Source of the DNA: Allium sativum
Lineage: Eukaryota; Streptophyta; Magnoliopsida; Asparagales; Amaryllidaceae
Reading direction: 5' to 3'
Length of the DNA stretch: 64,000 bases
Assembly: GCA_030737875.1 (NCBI GenBank)
Contig: CM060912.1
Location: 125,890,493-125,954,492 of the forward strand
Part shown: positions 1 to 10,329 of the stretch, piece by piece
How the letters are laid out: each line of letters begins with the position of its first letter
Position numbering within the stretch: the stretch's first letter is position 1
The notes under the pieces: model-generated
What the model was told of the DNA's origin: nothing
Database searches by the model: none
The model's input: only the letters and a program-made list of their open reading frames with translations
Made by a program: the position numbers and the translations under genes

Positions 1-3000
1 TCTTTTTCGGCCTCCGTCAAGATACGATTTGACTTTTTCTTCCTTGAAGCTGAAGTGCTGGAATCAGTTGACTTTTTCCTGGAAGGCGGAACGCTGGAAT
101 CAAGAGAAGACTTTTTAGCAAGTTCCTCTGTAATAGATCTAGTCGAAAGCTTAACAACTAACCTTGATCCCACATCCACTACTGCGAGGGGCTTAAGGCT
201 TTCAGGGTCTAAGTCTTCAGCTTTAAGCTGCATGCGTTTATCTTGTTCGGCTTTCAGTGCAGCTAAGGTAACATCATCGGCGCTTTTCGACTCCCCGACT
301 ATAGCCACCTCAGGGTCTTCCTCATGTCCCCCGTTGCCGCCATCATCCTTTAAGGCATCTATCATTTCGTCATCATGAGGAGTGTCAGCCTTAGACGGTT
401 CAATTCCTTCTCCCGAATCTATGGGGGCAGCCTTGTCTTTTCCCCCTTTAGCCTTCTCCATAGGCTCTGCTCCAGAGGCGGTTCCCTGGGACACATCTGT
501 CTTTTCGGATGGTTTAATACCTACAGAGTGAGAAGCAACAGTTATCAACTCAGGAGAAAATAATGGGTTCTTCATCGATTGCTCAATTACGTGATGAAAG
601 GTAGAGATAGCTTTGACGAATTGAGGTGAAAATGTAGAGATACCTTCCGACGACTTCTCGACTGGAGTGACCGCTGTCTCCGATGTCGTTTTGGGTATGG
701 GGGATAAAAGAGATGCCCAAGGGATCCCCGGCTTTTCAGGATCATATCCCTCTACTTCAGAAGTTTCAGAGGCAGTAAAGGAAAAACCAGCCTCAGGAAT
801 GTTCTTTGGCTTAGCCTTCCGCCTCTCTTCGTCCATAACAGCAGGAATGAGGCGGCGTCCTTCGGCTAGACGTTCTGGTTCATCATCTCGTAGATATTTC
901 TCCATCAGCTTGTCCTCGTCAATGGAATCAACCTTGAGTTCCTCTTTCTCCCATTCAACGATTTGACTCCATACTTGGACTAGGGTAGACGGATAATCTT
1001 CAATCCAAGAAATGTTCCGGCGGAGAATGATATGCGCAAAGAATTCAATCATTAATTCGCCGAAACCATGCACCTCTCCCTCAGCCTCCGACAGTTGTTT
1101 GCGGGCCTCTTCAGCGGACTTGATAGCACATTCGACGTTACCCTCCGCTAGGGCAGCCCTGTTCTCCGCCTCCGCTAGCTTAGAAGCCAAGTCAGCGTTT
1201 TTCTTTTCCAATTCAGCATTCTTCCTCGCTAACTCGGCCTTCTCCCGCTCAAGATCAGCGTAAGCAAGTCGCGTTTTGGCAGCATCTGACTTGGCATCTT
1301 CGGCTTGTTTTTTCAATTCCGAACGCTCTTGGGTATGGGACCCAAGCAAATCATGGTAGCGTTTTTGCAGATCTTCAAATTGTTGCTTGAAGCTAGTAGC
1401 ATCCCGTTGAGCAACAACAAGTTGAGCCTGTGTATCCTCCAAGTCTTTTCCTAAATTTTTTAAGGCCCTTGCATCGTCTTCTACGGTTTTTTGCATCGAG
1501 TCAGCATTCGTGATTAAATTGCGGGTGATTCTGGAAAGGCTGCGCGAATACTTGAACATCTCTGAATACTGTTTCTCGACCGCATCTACTTTTTCTTTGG
1601 CCTCATCTTCCCACCTCAAAGAAATAGGCTCGAGAGCAGGTAAAAAAGTCAAGTTTTCGAAGTAATGTTCAGGAAATTGCTCCTCCAGATACGCCCGCTT
1701 AACTGCAGTTTCAGCATCTAGCGGTGGAGGTGCGGGGAATGTCAGCTCGGTATTCCTGTGCGTGGAGGGCTCAATGGCCTCTTCATCCTTTCTAGACCGT
1801 ATAGCAGGAACCTTATGCTTGCTTCGTGATTTGGCATCTCTTGGTGGGCTCCTCTCCCTACTGTGCTTTTCTTGAGAAGAGATTGAGCCTTTTGATTGCG
1901 ACCTGTCCTCTTCCCGATGACCTTGGTAACCTTTATACCGCTCTGGGTCTGTTCGGACAGGAGAGCGAGAGCGTGTGGGCCGCGAACGATAAGGATCATA
2001 GGGCCTTCTATCCTCCCTACTGCGATCTTCGCGACGATCATACTCAATATCATGAGGCGTATTAGACATGCTGCGGCGAAGTTTCTTGATATCATAATAG
2101 GATCGGGACATCATACCTGCACAACAAGACAAATGAAATTCAGGATCAATATTTTCACAAAAAGAAAGATGCTGTGAGTTGTGGTGCTATTGTGTTAAGT
2201 GCGTCCTAAGTGGTGTTTTTCCCCCCGACAAACCCGAGTCCGAAGCCAGACTAGTACGAGCGGGCTCTTTGGCCTTAGCAGGAGTGGTCTCTTCGGAAGC
2301 AGTGAAAACTAAAGGATTCTTCCCAAAATCCTCTGAAGTGTAAATAGTTTCAGGTAAGGGGAGATCCCCCAAACCCTGAAATAGTGGGTCATCGGTTCTA
2401 GTGACATCTCCCTCAGAAGCATCAATCGGCAGATCTTTGGAAGACGTTGACCTTTCCGGAGAAATGGCATCCTCGGGAACAATATACCCCTCGCGGTGCT
2501 TTTCGGCCATGTTAGCCAATTCATCATCTTGAGTAGAAGATGGAGAGGGTGAAGTCTGAAGAGGCACTGTAGGAGCTCTCGAACCTTCGCCCGTTTCTGG
2601 GACTACGTCCACTGGGGGAATATATACATATGGACCCGTCCTATGACCAATGCTACGGGTAATGGACAACAACCCATGAAGATGAAGATATTCGTCCTTA
2701 AGGACTTCATCAATAGTTAAAAGCTTTTGATCGCCATTAAGGAGCCGGTGCATCCGATCAAAGAACGCCTGATCCGATATTTGCTTTGGGTTATCAACTG
2801 CAAACAAAAAGAAAACGGGTTAATGTGATGGTTTGGATGTACAGAGTCAAGATTTAGAAAACCAGTGGTTTACTTGATTTCGTCCATCTCCTAGCACACC
2901 CTGGTTGTTGCTTTACATAAAACCATTCCAGTCTGGAGTCACCCGCTTTACTACTGAACGGTGCTGGAATTATTTTCCTCTTAGGGACATACTCGAAGTA

Positions 3001-3624
3001 ACAAAAAGAAGGAGTTTCTCGAGTTCGGTGCTTGAAGTTATAAAAGAAGTGAACGTCGTCAAAAGTGAGCTCTATGCCTAAGATCTCACGGTATGCTACA
3101 TATAGGGTGTACAAGTAAGCATAGGAATTGGGATGCAGCTGCATGGGGGCAATCCACATTTGTCTTAGAAAATCGACGACGAAAGGAGAAAATGGAGGGA
3201 TAGCCCCGACCATGCACATCAATCGAGTGATTGCCATATACCCCTCCGGAGGGTTGTGAGGACGATCAGCTTTTGATGGCAACAAGGTATCCCCTTTGGG
3301 TATCCCGTATTTTAGTCGTATTCGGATAAGTCTGTCATTGTCGATCGTGGATTCAACTGAGTCTTGAGGTGATTCCAGTATGATGGCAGACTCAAATTCA
3401 TCAGGAGCTCGATCATCTCCAATCCCTCCTTCCTCTTCACAACCCAGGGAAACTCCACCCTCAGAAGACACATTATCGCTTTCGGGAGTTTCAACCTCAT
3501 AGTCTGAGTCCTCATCATCCCATTCTGGATCTGAGGAAGAAGACATGTCTTCCAGAGTAATTTTGTTGGATGTCTCTGGGATCTCTTTCTTGTCTGCTAA
3601 TCTAAAGGAACGTCTGGATATCAT
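1..3624 (-). CDS. Antisense extra ORF (aORF), three exons, 'putative gypsy type transposon' domain plus coiled coil; runs off the left edge
   Basis: Three minus-strand reading frames join exactly in phase. Exon 1 is 3624-2874, exon 2 is 2797-2234 and exon 3 is 2116 to the edge; together they give 1143 codons with no stop. I checked exon 3 codon by codon and it is open to position 3. Start is the ATG at 3624 (MISRRSFRLADKKE); an in-frame ATG at 3657 also exists. Residues about 1-110 are acidic and Ser-rich. About 115-225 (PPEGYMAITRLM..., MQLHPNSYAYLYTLYVAYRE) resemble Pfam 'Putative gypsy type transposon' (Transposase_28). Exon 2 is low-complexity and acidic. Exon 3 begins with an Arg/Ser/Asp-rich stretch (SRPTRSRSPVRTD), then a long heptad coiled coil at roughly 1700-1080 (ELARKNAELEKKNADLASK), then a Lys/Glu/Ser-rich tail. 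The function of such proteins is unknown. It lies antisense to its host element. Family assignment is from memory of motifs. Confidence 0.75.
2117..2233 (-). other. Intron 2 of the antisense ORF
   Basis: The donor is TCGG|GTTTGT at 2233. The acceptor is a T-rich tract ending TTGTGCAG at 2117. The length is 117 nt. Splicing restores frame from ...LASDS through a Gly codon into MMSRSYYDIKK, where both flanking frames are otherwise closed by stops. Confidence 0.75.
2798..2873 (-). other. Intron 1 of the antisense ORF
   Basis: The donor is TCAA|GTAAAC at 2873. The acceptor is a pyrimidine-rich tract ending TTTGCAG at 2798. The intron is 76 nt, AT-rich and contains a stop in the exon 1 frame. Removing it joins ...WTKS to DNPKQISDQ in phase, producing one Ile codon across the junction. 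Confidence 0.8.
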
Positions 3625-3657
3625 GGTCACGAAACTATTGAAGAAGCAATAGCACAA

Positions 3658-5034
3658 GTTAGAGTAAATTAGCCCGTATCCCCCCGTGCATGTGTATAAA
3701 CTAAAGTGTGAACAGTGTATGCAGAAAATGTAAAGCTAACGCTCGAAAATGTGACGCAAGATCTTGGCAAAGTAATAATATTCAAGGCAGTTCTTGATGT
3801 TCATTTATGTTCGCAGGGCACTATCCTAACTGTTCATGAAGTTGGCAGTTATGTCAAGTATTGAGTTGGCCAATTAGACCGACTCTTGTGTATTAAGATG
3901 GGGCTGCTTCAGATCGGTTCGGGTATAAATGATTGGATGGGATCGGAGGTAAGGCTTTGTTTTGGTCATAAGTGGTATCTAATCGGATCGGTTCGGGATT
4001 ATGTGTTCGGAGCGGGTCGGATGGACTTGAATCCCAACACCCCTTCTTCCTTGATCCACATTCCGACCCGATCCGACTAGGTAGACTTCGCCTTCCCTCT
4101 TTCACATTTAACTCCGACCCGATCCGGTAATGAAAACCTCATATCCTTCTCTTCTCCTACGTCCCCCATGCTTCTCCACCCGAACCGATCCTCCACGTTT
4201 TGTATCTTCTTCTTCATCCTCAACAACAGTTGGACCCAATTCGATTTCCAAAACTCCATATAGGGATGAGCATATATCCTCTCCAACCTCCCAGTGCCTC
4301 GAGGTGATGGCAGAGCCACCAACGACGACTGCGATGAAAGAAGTAACCATGGCGTCGAAGCCATGCTATGGACATGCCCAATTTGTTCAAATTAACCGCA
4401 ACATCTTAATTAAAGGTAGTTACAACGATAAGATTCAGGGTTTCGAGACTACCTATATGTTTATTTCAAGAATCGAAGCAAGAATTTTGAGATTTTTTGA
4501 GGATTAGGGTTTCGTTATGTGAATTAGAAAACGAGAATTATAGAAAAGGAAGAAGAAAGCAGACGAGTGAAGGATTTATGTATATAATAGCACTGACCCC
4601 TCGTATCCTGCCCTATCTTCCCGCTCGGACCGGATCAAGAGCCCAGCAGCACAGTTTGGCCTGCTAGCCCAATACGAAACAGAAAAAGAAAAGGAGCCAT
4701 TCGGGTCGAAGCCCGAACCGAACATAATTCCATATGTCAACTTGGCATTTAAATTAAATTAAAATTCGAAGAGGAAAATAAAAGCACAAGGAAAATCAAA
4801 AGGAAAATTACCTGGAAGGATAATCGAATGTTAACAAGAGTTCTCCCAGCTATTTGAAAATGAAGAAAGGGATTTACATACTATGCGAAGTACATATATA
4901 AACATCAAAAGATGCAACTCCCTGAAGCAGCATGTCTCTATATGTCAATGGGTACAACTTTTCAATGATTCAACTTCAGGAAGGCACTGTGCAATGACAA
5001 TCAAAGCATGCTCCGTATCCAACAGAAGCATCGT
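3658..5034. other. Non-coding segment between the antisense ORF start and the 3' LTR
   Basis: This stretch should hold the promoter of the antisense ORF (minus sense) and the 3' untranslated part of the element (plus sense). No convincing TATA box is visible on the minus strand. Short ORFs on both strands (for example 4130-4507 +) match nothing I recognise. The part from about 3915 to 4150 is enriched in GATCGGTTCGGGT and its complement ACCCGATCCG, motifs also found in the LTR and in unrelated elements at 31140-31570 and 38580-39000. Confidence 0.5.
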
Positions 5035-5048
5035 TTGAGGGGGCAAAA
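5035..5048 (+). other. Polypurine tract of the Tat-like element
   Basis: TTGAGGGGGCAAAA directly precedes the LTR's TG. A purine run immediately 5' of an LTR is the plus-strand priming site of LTR elements and marks this LTR as the 3' copy of a + strand element. Confidence 0.75.
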
Positions 5049-5128
5049 TGTTAGCCTACTTTGTGAACTAGGCAACACAAAGTCGAGATGTCAAGCGTTG
5101 AAGAACATTTCTTCTTAGAAAGCATCGG

Positions 5129-5197
5129 GTCGGATCGGAGGGCTACTACCAGTCGGATCAGAGGGCTACTACCAGTCGGATCGGAGGGCTACTACCA
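5129..5197 (+). repeat. Tandem repeat, 3 x 23 bp, in the LTR U3
   Basis: The unit begins GTCGGATCGGAGGG and ends CTACTACCA. Units are 5129-5151, 5152-5174 and 5175-5197, with one G/A difference in the second. It lies about 290 bp upstream of the LTR TATA box, where short U3 repeats often act as enhancers. Confidence 0.9.
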
Positions 5198-5488
5198 GCT
5201 CGGGACGGAACAGAGCAAAATGGACAAGGACTTAGGTTCAGCTCAGGTCAGGTCGGATTGGATGCCCCGATCCGAACCCCTTCTGCTCGCTCCTCCGAAC
5301 CGAACCCAACGTTCCATATCACTTCACCCCACGATCTCCTGAATGTTCGGAGTAGTTATGACCATTTCCTGCCCATGATGGCCACTAATCTGATGCGCTG
5401 TCAACACTGGAACCCATCCGAGCCCGAGAACGATGGGATGAAGGACACGTAGCTCCGACCCGAACCGAATTCTAAGTGAATTTCCACC

Positions 5489-5496
5489 TATAAATA
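5489..5496 (+). promoter_or_regulatory. LTR TATA box
   Basis: TATAAATA in the right half of the LTR, followed by CCCCGTC and an A-rich leader. It sits at a usual place for the U3/R boundary and agrees with + strand transcription of the element. Confidence 0.75.
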
Positions 5497-6899
5497 CCCC
5501 GTCAAGATACATTTAGAAGGATCTTTTTTGGCACTTTGAGAGTTCAAACACTTTCAAGAACCGAATTCTAGCATTCCCGGATAATCCAAATCGTCATTCA
5601 ACATATATTTTGAGATAATTGAATGAATGTACGTGAAAAGTGAGTGAAATTGAGTGAATATCTCATTGTACTTACATCTATATCATCGAGGAAAGTGATT
5701 ATAAAGTGGACGTAGGCTTTTCGACGCCGAACCACTATAAATTCTGTGTCTCCATTTTACTTTTGATCTTATTTTATTTAGATTTTAGTCAATTTGGGTG
5801 TTAGTACCACTTTTTGGTCTAACAGCAACTAACAATTCGCCCTCATTATAATCATAAAGCTTGCATTTTTTGTTTGTGCTACTAGTTTTACTCTAAAAAG
5901 AACAACAAATTTAATGGGAAAAGGTATGTATACAGTTGCAAACAGTTATCGTAAATTACAAAATTTACCATAATGTCTTCTTCCAAGTTTTGTCGTGCCA
6001 CAACATAATTAGCAGGCCATGCTACTAACTTATTCTTAGCTTCCCTTAATAGTGACAAACTTGGTGTAGGCCTCCATAAATAAGCATCTTCTTTCTTCAC
6101 ATGCTCTATAACATTTTTCACAGCATTTTTTCAATACGAATATCATTGACAACCTCATTAGGATCAGAGGACACTACTCTTCCTTCAGCAACAATTTCGT
6201 TGGTTCCATCCCAATTTAGTAACTCACATATGCTATCATTGCCCTACAATTATTCAACCAAAAATTATATTAGTTATTGGTTTGAGAACTAAATTACGAT
6301 TGATGTTATATCAATAATACGAGAGTTTTTTACCATTTCAATTGTGCTTCCCATTTTTTAACATTCTTTACTCTGTCAAATAAAAATATATTAATTATTG
6401 GATTAAAAGTAAATTACAACTGATGTTATCTCAACAATAGAAGTGATTTCAACCATTTCTGGTGTGCTCCCTTCTTTCGAACATTCTTTACTCTGTCAAA
6501 GCAAAAAATAGCAGTATTAATAGTTAATGGTTTAAATTTTGAAATTTAAAGAAATTCATGAAAAATCAGTGATGCAATAAGTGAACCTTATGAGGTGAAT
6601 TTTCCAACTTGTTCATTAGCATGTGGATCATACTCTCCATTTCTGAAATTCTTTTATGACAGTGAGTTATCTGCTTATCTCTACATTGTGACAAAGCTAA
6701 CTTAGTTTGGGTGTAGCCTCTGCCTAATGCTCTTAATCGTCCCGGTTTATCGTGCCCCAATACATGCACAATTGCATCTTCTTTGATATTATTTGCCGAG
6801 TCGGATTGTCTTGAATTATCAATTGTTTTAATCTCCTCCTACATAAATTAAAAAAACATATAGACTATATAAGATGGTAGAATTAAAGCAATGTTTAGT

Positions 6900-9160
6900 T
6901 ACTGAAAAAATCAATTATTCTTACAATAATACTTGCAACATCTGTGTTCACCGGTTCGCTATTCCTTTTAGTGCAGGATTTAACCCAAACATCAACTCTA
7001 GATATGGGCGATGAATCCTGACTTTTCTTATTCTACATTTTAGACATTTAATAAATCAATCGATAATTAATTAAATAATTGGGTAAATAATGCTACAATT
7101 AATTAACTAACCAAATCGTCGGTGAGTCTAGCCATTCCTCTCCGACTAGTTGTATGTGGAAATTGTTTTTGCCTAATGGCAATATATTTATCACTCCGTG
7201 CATGAAAGAAGGTAAGGGATAATTTATACCTACTCAAAACATTAAAATTATGCAAACATAATATGCAATTAAAGATATGCATTTAGAGCAAAACATTAAA
7301 TGCATGATTATCCAATTCTTTAAAAAATTGCATGAATATACAGGGAATTAGTATAAGTTCAATAAGCACGAGATTGTTTTGAGTATAACACGCAGTCTGT
7401 TAGCTTCAAATCCAATAAAGCGCATACTCTTTACCTCCACTCTCACATAACCAGCCTCTAGTTGATTCCTGCATCTAAAATAGGGTAATATCCATTTCTG
7501 GGTCAAGATATGTCAATACTTCAGAACCATATTCCTCACTTCAAAGACCTATGTAATGGTTGCTAGTCAGTTCCATAAACCAGGGTAAAGTATATAGGAA
7601 AATGTTCCTTAAAGATATGTCAATTTAGCATTCACATGTCAATCTTGAGGTACTCCCTTAAAGTCCAAATATCCAAAAACTGTAACTAATCATCACTATG
7701 TTGAAGAAAATAATATTAACCATATCATAAATTCTAGTAAATCTAAAATCATGTTTTCATAATTTGTAATTAATGGACTAAGAAATTTTATTGTGTCAGC
7801 TTGAATAAATCAAAATGTTAATGTATACATTAATGGATTGAGGATTAATAACAAAACTTGTACTTTTTTATAATTGCCAAAGTTATAGTTTTAAGTACCA
7901 AGACGCCAACATTGTTATCACTACCATCATCTGTACAAAACGATCCTAGTTTAACTAATACACTATGTACAGACTAATGTATGTCTGTAAACCACTTGAT
8001 ACAAATTCAGATAATATCATATTTGTATCTATATCCAAAACCTTTTTTGAATACAGCATCCATGAAGGCGAGAAATAACTGATAAATCTATGCAAATAGT
8101 TAAAAACCCATTTACTAATAAAAATGTATAAGATCTTATTACAGTTAAAAAAACAATTTTAAACAGCAAATACTGATTTAATAAATATTTAGTTATTATT
8201 TTTGCCTAGGTTAAATGGAAAATGACAATTATGCATGCACAAAAGTAACTTAAATTTTAATAAAAATCAAACAGATGGTTATCTAATGCAGAAATGATGA
8301 TATCTATAATTGTATCAATTTTACGAATGTTGGATCATATTCCAATGCGAATAAAGACTAATTTTAAGTTTATAATGTTGCAATATTATTTTATCATTTT
8401 TGGTGGAATTTGTAGAAATATATAATAGAAAAATTATGGAATTTCCAATTGCTTGTGGTAAAAATCCACCGCCAACCAAACGTTTAAAATGATTAGTTAA
8501 ACCCCAGTCGACGTTGGAAGAGTCGAGCATATCCATTAACAATCGCATGCCACAAACAGCGCATAGGTTTGAAGATCTTTCCTCCAAGAGTACAAAGAAT
8601 ACTGTTTTATAATTTCTCGTTGTGTTGTTTGATTTTAATTTTAAAATTGGGGGCCAAATATTTCATTTACTAAAAATTGAAAAGAGAAAGAAGAAAAAAT
8701 GAAAAAGAAAGACAGAAAGACTTAGCGAATTTTGATTGAATGTTGTAGTTATTTGATTTTATAAACGAAACTCATTTACTTAACTTCAAACTCAAGCAAA
8801 AAAGAAAAAGAAAATCAAGCTACACATCTCATCAAATCAAATCAACATTAATAGATTGCTGATAAATAAAATCAAGTAGGTTTTTGTTGTATTTCACTAC
8901 TTATAATTCTGTTTGATACTTTGATTGTGATTTTACGTATATCTTTATATACGTCGTCATGGGTTATGGAACTGACTAACAACCATAACAAAAGGCAACC
9001 ACCTCCATGTGAAGTAGCTCCTCAATCTAGAGCGCTTTTCGGTCGAATAGGGAAACATAAGACTGCATCTTGTAATATCTTAGACTGTGTGTGTATATAG
9101 CATATTGTAATATCTTGGACTGTGTGTGTATACTAGCATTGAGGTTCATATAAATGGTAA
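6900..9160 (-). other. Long AT-rich intron of the TnpA-like gene
   Basis: It lies between the exon ending near 9330 and the exon beginning near 6769. There is no recognisable coding sequence; the weak ORF at 8321-8587 matches nothing known. Short poly-A/T runs occur, but I see no transposon termini. Confidence 0.5.
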
Positions 9161-9924
9161 ACTATGAGCTAAAGAATGAATCGGGAACTAAATATAAAAG
9201 AAAGGGTGATATATTTGAAAGAAATATTACTAGTTGCAGAATTAAGGTGCATACAAAACAGTGAACTGGTAGCTGAAAAATGAATCGGAAGCTAAAGATA
9301 AAGATGCGATAAAAATTCAAGTATTTTACCTTAAACTCCAAACTTGTTTTCTCCTTTACAAGCTTTCTCCACTCCTTGATGTTTTTTATGTCATATGGTT
9401 TCAAAGTAAGTTTTTCCTCTTCCGACATTGTTTTAATTATTTTTCGAACCAATCTACTTTTTGAGGTTCGCCAAATGGTTCCCATTTGCTGAAATATGGA
9501 TGTTTTTTGCCATTCAACGTCCACTTTAAATCTTGCCTAGAAATCAAAAGGAAAAAACTAGTGTTATTTCATATTAAAATGAATTTAAAAGAACATTTTG
9601 TTAAATAAACTATTGCCGTAAATATAAATTTCTGGTACCTGAATGGAATCCCACAAGACAGTTTTTAGTTCATCGCTTAGAAGCCTCTAATCACTAAGTG
9701 TAACCGGAACATGCTCCCTTACTAATGGTCCAAGATAAGAAGATAAGTGGACCGAACCTTCTCCTATCGGTACGCTTGCCTCATTGAATTCAACTTCAAC
9801 TCGACTCTGAATATTTAATGGAAGCCTTTTTACTTTCGTTGGTCCTCTACCACGCTTTTTTACAGTTACATTTGCAATTTCAGCTTCAACTGGCCTCTCG
9901 ATTTCCATTTCGGTAACAACATTT

Positions 9925-10140
9925 TCTTCACAAGCCATTTCACATTCTTTACGCGTTTCTATTTCTTCGTGAATCTCATTTTCTTTACATGGCATTTCAT
10001 TTCCTTCACACATCGCATTATCTTCGTAAGGCATTTCATTTTCTTCGTGCATTCCATTTTCTTCGCGCGTTTCATTTTATTCACGCATTTCATTTTCATC
10101 ACAAGGCACTTCATTTCCTTCACATGACATTTGTATGATG
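9925..10140 (-). repeat. Coding microrepeat in the TnpA-like gene (Glu-Asn-Glu-Met units)
   Basis: About ten imperfect units of 18-21 nt on the minus strand encode variants of E-E-N-E-M-P/H-C/E. On the + strand they appear as repeated TTCATTTTCTTC and CATTTCATT blocks. The composition gives a highly acidic linker ahead of the basic KKRGRGP block. Confidence 0.75.
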
Positions 10141-10329
10141 TTGGGCCCTAATTCTTGTTCCTTCTCTCTGTGAAAAAAATTCATAAGTTGGCATAACGGA
10201 TTTGCCTTTTGGCTTATACTTCCGAGATTTCGCCTTCTTCAATTCTTGACGAGTGCGTACATTGCTTGTATGTGTATCCTTTATCTGCAAAAACATGGAA
10301 TAAAAGCATTTAATCATGAACATAAACTC

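Larger units (their letters stand above)
1..5824 (+). mobile_element. 3' portion of a Tat-like LTR retrotransposon carrying an antisense gene
   Basis: The right end is a 776-bp LTR preceded by a purine-rich tract, which fixes the element's own sense as + and this LTR as the 3' copy. Everything to the left up to the window edge is internal sequence. The sense gag-pol is not in the window. Instead a large gene is encoded on the opposite strand between the missing pol and the 3' LTR. That layout (extra ORF, antisense, just before the 3' LTR) is established for Tat-lineage Ty3/gypsy elements. Lineage assignment is inference because reverse transcriptase and the 5' LTR are off-window. The expected 5-bp target duplication after the LTR would be GCAAC (5825-5829), but its partner is outside. 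Confidence 0.75.
5049..5824 (+). repeat. 3' LTR, 776 bp
   Basis: The ends are TGTTAG...CTAACA, a perfect 6-bp terminal inversion. A TATA box lies at 5489-5496, and a PPT abuts the left end. It contains three tandem 23-bp units at 5129-5197. No coding sequence is supported; the ORFs inside are artefacts of GC-rich motif runs. Confidence 0.85.
5888..10284 (-). pseudogene. TnpA-like protein of the CACTA element (Ptta/En/Spm family), broken
   Basis: The minus-strand exons are recognisable in order. At 10284-9630, starting after acceptor TTTTTGCAG, come a basic segment, an acidic Glu/Asn/Met repeat, and a conserved block with KKRGRGPTKVKRLP and SYLGPLVREHVPVT; the exon ends at a CAG|GTACC donor. 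At about 9533-9330 is FQQMGTIWRTSKSRLVRK ... EWRKLVKEKTSLEFK, ending at a GT donor. At 6769-6566 is VLGHDKPGRLRALGRGYTQT, followed by a coiled coil. At 6121-5888 is the C-terminal VAWPANYVV motif. Breaks are a frameshift at a T run near 10160, a TAA in the repeat near 10080, and a TAG where DWR is expected at about 9686. In the family such proteins bind subterminal repeats and help excision. Confidence 0.7.

Noticed and set aside
55..1263. Ser-rich open frames on the + strand at the left end
   Set aside because: They are the complement of the continuously open antisense exon; their Ser/Arg richness is the shadow of Lys/Glu/Ala codons on the other strand.
1742..2095. Minus-strand frame MISRNFAAACL...
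   Set aside because: It overlaps exon 3 in another frame; exon 3 is open for 704 codons and has a clear splice junction.
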